Assembly (NCBI RefSeq): GCF_004340785.1
Contig: NZ_SLXS01000001.1
Coordinates: 248,001-312,000, forward strand
Length of the DNA stretch: 64,000 bases
From: Tumebacillus sp. BK434
GTDB taxonomy: Bacteria; Bacillota; Bacilli; Tumebacillales; Tumebacillaceae
Direction: 5' to 3'
Below are positions 49,701 through 54,500 of the stretch, piece by piece. The notes beneath the pieces are model-generated. The model made no database searches and was not told where the DNA came from. It worked only from the letters and a program-made list of their open reading frames with translations. The position numbers were made by a program, and so were the translations under genes. Position 1 is the first letter of the stretch; the number at the start of each line of letters is the position of its first letter.

Positions 49701-51322
49701 TCGGACGTCCGGTCGCCAACACGACCGTCTACGTGCTGGATGCAGCGGAACAGCTTGTGCCGGTCGGTGTTCCCGGTGAGCTGTACACGGGCGGTGCAGG
49801 TCTGGCGCTGGGCTATTTGAATCAGCCTGAGCTGTCTGCCGAGAAGTTTGTTGCGAACCCGTTTGGCGAAGGCAAACTGTACCGAACGGGTGATCTGGTG
49901 CGCTGGATGCCGTGCGGCGAACTGGAGTTTATCGGCCGCATCGACTCGCAAGTGAAAGTCCGCGGTTTCCGGGTGGAGATCGGTGAGATCGAAGCTGCGC
50001 TCGTCCAGCATCCTTGGATTCGGGAGGCGGTGGTGATCGTCCGCGAGGAAGGAGGGAGTAAGCGTCTCGCCGCCTATGTGACTGCCGAAGGAATGGGAGA
50101 GCTTGCTATGTCCGACCTGACCGGCTTCTTGCAACAGACCTTGCCAGACTATATGATCCCGGATGTCTTGGAGGTGCTGGCGGACCTTCCGCTCAACCCG
50201 AACGGCAAGGTTGACCGTAAAGCGTTGGCCGCCCGCTCCGTCTCCTATGAGCGCGAAGCAGTTTTTGCCGCGCCGCAGGACCGCATCGAACTGGAACTGC
50301 TGCAGCTGTGGAACGAACTGCTCGGGGACGGCTCATATGGCGTCACCGACGACTTCTTCAAAGTCGGCGGACATTCGCTGCTCGCCGTGCGCCTGATCGC
50401 GCAGATCGAAAAGCGCTTCGGGCAGAAACTTCCTTTGTCTGTCCTCTTTGATGAAGGGACGATCCGCCGCCTGGCCGCACGTTTGCGTCAAGGCGGGCAA
50501 GCGCTTCCTGCCACACCGCTCGTCACGATCCAGTCGGGTCTGCCGGGCACAGCGGAGACGCCGCTGTTCCTCGTCCATCCGGTCGGCGGCAGCGTATTTG
50601 CCTACCTCGACCTCGCCCGCGAACTGGGCTCTGACCAGCCAGTCTACGGCTTGCAGGCTCGGGGGCTGGAGGACCACCGCGCACCGCTTGTGGTGATGGA
50701 GGAGATCGCGGCGGAGTACGTCGCGGCGATCCGCACCGTGCAGCAGAGCGGGCCGTACCGTCTCGGCGGCTGGTCGCTTGGCGGCTCCATCGCGTTTGCG
50801 ATGGCGGGGCAACTGCGTGCGCTGGGCGAAGAGGTGGAACTGCTCGCCTTGATCGATGCCAGAGCGCCGCTCGCCGACTACCAGCGCGAGATGGACGACC
50901 AAGAGTTGCTGCTCGCCTTCGCCCGTGACTTGGCGGGGCAGCACGGACTCCAGCTGGAAGAACTGGCCCATGCGGAACTGTCGCTGCGTGAGGATGCGCT
51001 GGCCGCCTTGCTCGCACTGGCGCGGGAGCATCAGGTGTTCGGCTCCGACCTCGGACTTGAGGACTTGCAGCGGCTGCTCAACGTCTTCCGCAGCAATTAC
51101 ACAGCTTTCAACCGCTACGCCGCTCTGCACCGTGCGGAGCGCGTGCTGCTGATTCAGGCAGAAAACGCCGAGTCTGACGCGTACGGCTGGACGGAGCTGG
51201 CGGAAGAAGTGGAAGTCCACCGCATCGGCGGCAACCACTTCACGCTGCTCCAGGCGCCGCATGTGCAAGAGCTGGCCGGCATCATGAAACAGCATCTGCT
51301 CAAGCTGAAGTCCAGCGTCTAA
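37778..51322 (+). CDS. Four-module NRPS with thioesterase, 4514 aa
   Basis: GGAGGTG lies just before the ATG. The N-terminus carries the ELWYDDTIEDIQMP leader shared with the 6981 and 51512 proteins. Module 1: C HHIISDG; A (483-981) D-G-L-F-L-S-L-T-A, unassigned; T Ser1025. Module 2: Z-type A (1538-2043) D-A-R-H-F-A-L-M-V; T Ser2087. Module 3: C HHIIGDG; A (2610-3101) D-A-L-I-Q-A-G-I-E, unassigned; T Ser3146. Module 4: A (3665-4158) D-A-L-W-L-A-G-T-F, close to the valine code D-A-F-W-I-G-G-T-F; T Ser4200. TE (4248-4514): Ser4333 in GWSLGG, nearly identical to the TE of the 17515 gene. Modules 3-4-TE are the counterpart of modules 5-6-TE of that gene but with changed pockets. Predicted product: X-Z-?-Val. 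Confidence 0.95.
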   Translation: MTEHTGSVIGADTEELWYDDTIEDIQMPLSFAQQRLWLLDQLAPGSPLYNIPLVMRMTGNLNVQALEKSYNEMIFRHESLRTVFAQIDGEPVQLIREAIPLPIKILDIQDAKDVEAEIHEIAAAERARPFDLEKGPLSRLQLLKSGPEEHVLLLTMHHIISDGWSMNVFIQEIGLLYQAFSTGRPSPLSELPIQYADYACWQRDNLQGEALEEKLAYWRQKLSGELSVLQLPTDRPRPAVQTHRGHTRYFSLPMTVVEKLHAIGIRERATSYMICLAAFKILLSRYSGQTDLLVGSPIAGRNITQVEPLIGFFVNTLVMRTDLSGDLTFVELLRRVKQTTVDAYAHQDMPFEMLVADLQPERNLSHSPLFQVMFSLQNTPAGKLEVAGITFQQIDDEGETAKFDLTLGLQEMEDQLSIVFEYDTDLFDEATIVRMGGHFCELLTAIAEQPDARVAALPLLKPEELQQLLFEWNRNEVALPELPVHALFEQVAARMPEQTAIRFADQTVTYRELNERANRLARHLQASGIRAGQLVGVALERSVELYVAVLAILKAGGAYVPFDTAYPQERLSYMLEDTGITAMLTVQKLAALLPPHGAELCLLDDEQVGAAIAQESGADLPMAADSDSVAYVMYTSGTTGKPKGILTPHRGIVRLVYGTSAALPYTADDVALQYAPISFDGSTLEIWGALLNGATLVVYPPQQASVEEIGQTVQEQGVTVLFLTAGLFHQMVDTHPEGLRGLRLLASGGDVISAPHVQKVVGQLSIPFVNLYGPTEVTTAATAHLVGHAAQVGTTLPIGRPIANTTVYVLDERMQPVPIGVAGELHVGGQGIALGYLNRPELTAEKFVSSPFCAGERLYKTGDLVRWLADGTLEFMGRSDQQVKIRGFRIEPGEVEAVIEQHPAVIRSVVMAREDVPGLKRLVAYLILDPAAEADTGSLRAFLQGKLPDYMVPSAFVTLEEFPLNANQKVDYRALPAPEGRLEQTVEYVEPRDAAEVKVAELFAKLLGVQQVGAHDHFFELGGHSLLGARLVSRIREEFAAELTLRALFEHPTVAGLAKLLTGDDPSLANVQVPPLVKAERGDTIPLSYAQQRLWFLDQLAPDSSAYNMPAAFKLHGKLNVAAVQQSFREIVRRHESLRTSFQLVEETAVQVISPQTELEVRMIDLTNFADRARETELRRLAVEDATAPFDLQQGPLLRAALVRLESEEHALLVNMHHIISDGWSMSVLIEEFAALYSAFSQHQPSPLSELPVQFADYAIWQRRWMQGEVLRDQLDYWKSKLGGDLPVLEMPTDPVPEPNRGQSARQELTLSPNLTRQLTKLSHEAGASPFMTLLAAFKTLLHRLTGQEDLIVGTPIAGRGLVETEGLIGLLLNTVALRTDLSGAPTFREVLGRVRETVLEAFARQEVPFEKIVEEIQPDRNLNRNPVFDIMVNFVNTPSRHLILPGLTLSDLENDGATASKFQMSLYISEYAEQLNLSLVYQSALFSTERMEAFMEQFRLLLQQIATEPNGQVNNYPLVTEAARSKLPDPAAPIQEPQYPIVGELIAAWERRAPEHPAVTQGAQQWSYRYLLERANELAGQLAACGVRRGDAVAVVGTRSFGTITAMVGVLNSGGVLVPVDAALPKQRQQVMVEQSKAKHLISIGADNDGCALDITGVDPMTGQILGAPAPAQTALPDLSPDDPAYIFFTSGTTGVPKGVLGTHKGLSHFLSWQRNTFHIGPEDRVAQLIHLSFDAVLRDVFLPLTSGATLCLPDVTDDLGGDVILPWLERTGVTVLHTVPSVAQAWTTDPPQAITLRSLRHLFLAGEPLTDVLVNRLRSAFPEIGDIINLYGPTETTMVKCWYVVPERPIAGIQPAGDPFPETQALVLGANGQLAGIGEQGEIVLRTPFCTLGYVNAPDENKRFAPNPFRPHDPADLLYYTGDRGRYRPDGSLEILGRVDDQVKVRGVRIQLHEVSAVLLRHEAVDACAVIDWKDESGATQLAAYSVLKPGLVVTAEDIRAHFEHHLPAAMVPAVFLFLEELPRLANGKVNRKALPKPERGGSSADAYAAPRNEVEAMLVAIFCEVLKLDRVGVHDNFFTIGGHSLTATQVASRIRKRFEVEMPLSLLFERPTVAALAVEVERRQHALQPDSWNNASIAPVPRDGTTALPLSYAQQRLWFLDQLEPGSIAYNVPFGVRITGALNTDVLARTINEIVARHEALRTNFHATGGLAVQVIAAERMQALPVIDLQQMAAAEKDAQLDEWTVREVNTPFNLATDALLRTTLLKLGPEEHVLLITFHHIIGDGWSFGVFAQELTTIYAAFENGRPSPLERLPIQYADFAVWQREQLQGTGKEALLSYWKQRFDGDIPVLDLPTDRPRPAVQNFAGDTVRFELSGDLRDALLALSQQEGVTLYMTLLAAFNTLLFRYSGQEDIVLGAPIAARTRAEIEPLIGFFVNTLALRTDLSGNPSVRSLLQRVRATTLDAFAHQDLPLEMLIEELGIERDLSRSPLFQVAFLLQNTPAAAPAETEVTLEPYEAQRTTSKFDLTLMLSESEQGLSGNLEYRTDLFDRSTVERLAAHFGQLLAAIVENPDGLIEHLPLMSRDEERMILDDWSGSTADYPQDACLHSLFEQQAERTPDDTAVLFHDRSLTYRELNEKANQLAYVLQRRGLQAEQPVAILMDRAPELIVSILAVLKAGGAYVPLDPSVPAERLAYMLSDSQTSLLLTQQRHLNALPAHSAQVIAVDGEWERLALEDVANPPLDLVSTQLAYIIYTSGSTGRPKGVLLQHAGVCNTVYQHRKILQIGARRRMLQFSSPSFDASVLEIFTALTSGAALVMASKEQLMPGAGLAELIRGQEITDVILTPSVLALLPEHDLPSLCTVQSAGEACPAELAARWIRTGIMFINGYGPTETSIEATFSVNPNSSHTPDIGRPIPNCQVYILDRHLRPVPVGVQGELYIGGPGVARGYHNRRDLTEQSFLPHPYHADANQRLYKSGDMARWLPSGKIEYLGRRDQQVKIRGFRIETGEVEAVLTRHPHVEKAVVAPHTDRGGQKRLVAYYLAAPETKSSAQELRAFLGHSLPDYMVPAVFLKLDELPLSSSGKVDHRALPALHDIHSERRELLPPRTATEQTLVLLWQELLAIGAISRDDNFFEVGGHSLLATQLVSRIRETFDIELPLRTLFEAPTIETLALRLDELHPGTAGGPELAAFAEAGADDAPLSFAQRRLWFIDQLEPGSSAYNIVNLMRLQGPFDFEVFENSFAELVKRHESLRTVFPFQMGEPTQNVLDEFPLPLVLVDLQGMANGEALALQAAQTEAERPFDLAQGPLVRLHVYKLQPDSHLLLLVMHHIISDGWSMGVLVRELAALYDAFRAGNQSPLAPLPLQYSGYSRWQHQRFQGEWMQQQLGYWKRQLGGELPVLDLPTDRPRQPARSAMQAGRCAFELDAPLTQAIKELGRKQGATLYMTLLAAFQTLLFRYSGQTDILVGSPIAGRSHKELEQLIGFFINTLVLRTDLSGDPGFAELLQRVVQTTLNAYANQDVPFEMLVAELQHEREKGRTPLFQALFVLQNTPESGQEFPGLVLTSMPLESTTAKFELSLMMAESESGLQGVFEYSCDLWDAGTIERMSGHLIKLLESLTADPAQPVGKLPMLTAAEERQLLIDWNQTGTGCSGESTVHELVERYAATTPSAIALMFEQETMSYLDLNERANRLAHRLQKLGIGQGGRVGIYMERSFEMIVAMVAILKTGAAYVPFNVNDPQERLLYMLEDTQVGVLLTQQRLADRLPKCEAATVSVDIAGEFADECAANLEVPVSKDAAAYIMYTSGSTGQPKGVEVAHRGIVRLVREAGYAEFTSEDVFLQFAQIAFDASTLEIWGALLNGGKLAIFPPHQASLAELGAAIEAYGVTTLWLTAGLFHSMVEHHPEGLRGLRWLLAGGDVLSVPHVKKALEHFDGCLINGYGPTENTTFTTCHQVVDPSRLEQTVPIGRPVANTTVYVLDAAEQLVPVGVPGELYTGGAGLALGYLNQPELSAEKFVANPFGEGKLYRTGDLVRWMPCGELEFIGRIDSQVKVRGFRVEIGEIEAALVQHPWIREAVVIVREEGGSKRLAAYVTAEGMGELAMSDLTGFLQQTLPDYMIPDVLEVLADLPLNPNGKVDRKALAARSVSYEREAVFAAPQDRIELELLQLWNELLGDGSYGVTDDFFKVGGHSLLAVRLIAQIEKRFGQKLPLSVLFDEGTIRRLAARLRQGGQALPATPLVTIQSGLPGTAETPLFLVHPVGGSVFAYLDLARELGSDQPVYGLQARGLEDHRAPLVVMEEIAAEYVAAIRTVQQSGPYRLGGWSLGGSIAFAMAGQLRALGEEVELLALIDARAPLADYQREMDDQELLLAFARDLAGQHGLQLEELAHAELSLREDALAALLALAREHQVFGSDLGLEDLQRLLNVFRSNYTAFNRYAALHRAERVLLIQAENAESDAYGWTELAEEVEVHRIGGNHFTLLQAPHVQELAGIMKQHLLKLKSSV
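42391..43905 (+). repeat. Z-type adenylation domain, copy 5
   Basis: A domain of module 2 in the 37778 gene. The N-terminal part (RSFGTITAMVGVLNSGGVLVPVD) has diverged most among the six copies. From FTSGTTGVPKGVLG onward it matches the others and keeps the pocket code D-A-R-H-F-A-L-M-V. A8 uses the QLHEV variant seen also in copies 4 and 6. Confidence 0.8.
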
Positions 51323-51338
51323 ACGATCACATCACCGG

Positions 51339-51368
51339 AAAAGCACCCGTTCAGGGTGCTTTTTCTCT
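51339..51368 (+). terminator. Rho-independent terminator of the four-module NRPS
   Basis: AAAAGCACCC (51339-51348), loop GTTCA, GGGTGCTTTTT (51354-51364), then CTCTTG. It begins 16 bp after the stop codon and has the same stem as the terminators at 6445 and 37600. Confidence 0.88.
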
Positions 51369-51408
51369 TGTCTCCGCAACGCTTTTATTTACACTTTCAT
51401 TTAATATG

Positions 51409-51476
51409 TTCAAGTTTAGCGGAGGGAAGTTGCCGCTTCATGTCGTACTTATCATTAAGGTGTAGAATCACATTCA
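51409..51476 (+). promoter_or_regulatory. Conserved upstream element, copy 4
   Basis: TTCAA (51409-51413), 11 nt, GGAAG (51425-51429), 10 nt, ATGTCGTA (51440-51447), 24 nt, ATTCA (51472-51476). It has the GAAT-N3-ATTC palindrome (GAATCACATTC). It is very like copy 3, as expected from duplication. No copy precedes the two downstream genes, which follow with 12-bp gaps and so share this promoter region. Confidence 0.7.
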
Positions 51477-51511
51477 ATTAGAGCTCATTGTCTCTTATGG
51501 AGGTGCGGATC

Positions 51512-54500
51512 ATGATGGAAGAACTCTGGTATGATACCGAGATCGAAGACATACAGATGCCGTTGTCGTTTGCACAACAGCGTCTGTGGCTCCTCGATCA
51601 GTTGGCTCCGGGATCGCCGCTCTATAACATACCGCTGGTGATGCGTCTGACCGGCAACTTGAACGTGCAAGCGCTGGAAAAGAGCTACAACGAGATGATC
51701 TTCCGCCATGAATCGTTGCGCACCGTGTTTACCCAGATCGAGGGCGAGCCGGTGCAACTGATCCGGGAAGCCATTCCCCTTCCGATCAAGATCTTGGACA
51801 TCCAAGATGCGAAGGATGTGGAAGCGGAGATTCATGAGATTGCCGCAGCGGAGCGTGCCCGCCCGTTCGATTTGGAAAAAGGGCCTCTGTCGCGTCTTCA
51901 GTTGCTGAAATCCGGCCCGGAAGAGCATGTGCTGCTCCTGACGATGCACCACATCATCTCCGACGGCTGGTCGCTGAACGTCTTCATCCAAGAGATCGGC
52001 CTGCTCTATCGGGCGTTTTCCACGGGACGGCCCTCGCCGCTCTCTGAGTTGTCCATTCAATACGCCGATTACGCATGCTGGCAGCGCGACAACCTGCAGG
52101 GGGAGGCGCTGGAGGAAAAGCGGGCCTACTGGAGGGAGAAGCTGGGCGGCGAGCTCAGCGTCCTGCAGTTGCCGACCGACCGGCCGCGCCCGGCGGTGCA
52201 GACGCATCGCGGGCATGTGGTCGACCTTTCGGCGCCCCAGGCGCTGATGGAGAAACTGCATGCCATCGGGCGGCGCGAAGGCGCCACCGCCTATATGGTC
52301 TATCTGGCCGCCTTCAAAGTTCTGCTCAGCCGGTACAGCGGCCAAACCGATCTGCTGGTCGGCTCGCCGGTCGCCGGGCGCAACAACACGCAGCTGGAGC
52401 CGTTGATCGGCTTTTTCATCAATACGTTGGTCATGCGCACCGATCTGTCGGGCGACGTGACGTTCACCGAGCTGTTGCGCCGCGTCAAGCGGACGACGCT
52501 GGATGCGTTCGCCCATCAGGATGTGCCGTTTGAGATGCTCGTCGCCGACCTGCAGCCCGAGCGCAACTTGAGCCATTCCCCGCTGTTCCAAGTGATGTTT
52601 GCCCTGCAAAACACGCCGGCGGGCAACTTGGAAGTCGAAGGCATCACCTTCGAGCAGCTCTTGGTGGAGGGCGATACGGCCAAATTCGATCTGACATTGA
52701 ACCTGCAAGAGCTGTCCGACCGGCTGCATATCACGTTCGAATACAATGCTGATCTGTTTGACGCAGCGACCGTTCTGCGGATGGGCGGGCATTTCGTCCG
52801 GCTGCTGACCGCCATCGCGGGGCAGCCCGATGCGGAAATTGCGGCACTGCCGCTTTTGTCGGCCGTTGAGACGGAACGGGTGCTCATCGAGTGGAACCGC
52901 ACCGCGGAAGATCTCCCGGAGCTGCCCGTTCCTGCGCTCTTTGAACAGCAGGCTGCAAGGACGCCGGAGAAGACGGCGCTGCTCGTTGCCGGGCAGACCG
53001 TCACGTACCGCGAACTGAACGAGCGGGCCAACCGCCTGGCGCGCCGCCTGCAAGCGATCGGCATTCGGTCCGGACAGTTGGTCGGCGTCGCGCTGGAGCG
53101 TTCGGCGGAGCTGTACATCGCGCTGCTCGCCATCGGGAAGGCGGGTGCAGCTTATGTGCCTTTTGACACGTCCTACCCGGCCGAGCGCCTGTCGTACATG
53201 CTGGCAGACAGCGGCGTCGAAGCGATGCTGACCGTGCAAAAGCTGGCCGGGCTGCTCCCGGCGCACGATGCTCAGATGCTTTTGCTGGACGATCCGCAGA
53301 CCCGCTCCGCTCTCGCACAGGAAAGCGGGGCCGACCTGCCCCTGTCGGCGACGGCCGACAGCGCAGCGTATGTCATGTACACGTCCGGCACTACGGGCAC
53401 GCCAAAAGGCATTTTGATCCCGCATCGCGGGATTGTGCGCCTCGTCTATGGGCCGCGTGCGGCGTTTCCCTACACGGCAGACGATATGGCGATGCAATAC
53501 GCGCCGATCTCGTTTGACGCCTCGACCTTAGAAATCTGGGGCGCACTCCTGAACGGGGCGACGCTGTTTGTGTATCCGCCGTATCAAGCGTCAGTCGAAG
53601 AGCTTGGGCAGGCGGTGCAATATCAGGGAGTGACGGCGCTGTTTTTGACGGCGGGGCTGTTCCACCAGATGGTCGATACCCATCCCGAAGGCCTGCGCGG
53701 TCTGCGCCTGCTCGCGTCGGGCGGCGATGTGATCTCCGCGCCGCACGTACAAAAAGTCGTTGGGCAGCTCGGCATCCCGTTCTTCAACCTCTACGGGCCG
53801 ACCGAAGTCACCTCCGTCACCACCGCGCACGAAGTGCGGACGGCAGCCGAGGCGGGCACGAGCCTGCCGATCGGGCGTCCGATCGCCAACACGACCGCCT
53901 ATGTGCTGGACAGCCGGATGCAGCCGGTGCCGATCGGCGTTGCCGGCGAATTGCATGTCGGCGGGTCGGGACTGGCGATCGGCTATCTGAACCATCCGGA
54001 GTTGACGGAGCAGAAGTTTGTGCCAAGCCCCTTTCAACCGGGCGAACGCCTGTACAAGACGGGCGACCTCGTGCGCTGGCTGGCCGACGGAACGTTGGAA
54101 TTTAGGGGCCGCCTCGATCAGCAGGTGAAGATCCGCGGGTTCCGCATCGAGCCGGGTGAGGTGGAAGCGGCGATCGAGCAGCATCCGGCGGTGCTGCGCT
54201 CCGCCGTGATGGCTCGCGAAGATGTGCCGGGGCTGAAGCGGCTGGTCGCCTACCTGATTCTCGAGCCGGCGGCAGATTGTGACGCAGTCAGCCTGCGCGT
54301 CTTTTTGCTGGACAAGCTGCCTGATTACATGGTGCCAAGCGCGTTTGTGGTGCTGGAAGAATTCCCGCTGAACGCCAACCAAAAGATCGACTACCGCGCC
54401 TTGCCTGTGCCGGAGGGCGGACTTGAACGGACGGCCGAGTACGTTGCGCCGCGCACGGAAGCAGAAGTCAAAGTGGCAGCGCTTTATGCGGAACTGCTCG

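Larger units (their letters stand above)
50339..52214 (+). repeat. Right copy of the ~1.9 kb near-identical block
   Basis: Partner of 36604-38515. It covers the last carrier and TE domains of the 37778 gene, the terminator, conserved element copy 4 and the first part of the C1 domain of the 51512 gene. The coherent offset across coding and non-coding parts is what a tandem duplication of one whole ~13.7 kb synthetase unit leaves behind. Confidence 0.8.

Noticed and set aside
51488-51511. TTG at 51488 as start of the two-module NRPS
   Set aside because: The GGAGGTG ribosome site would lie inside the coding region; ATG 51512 has it at the same distance as the 37778 gene.
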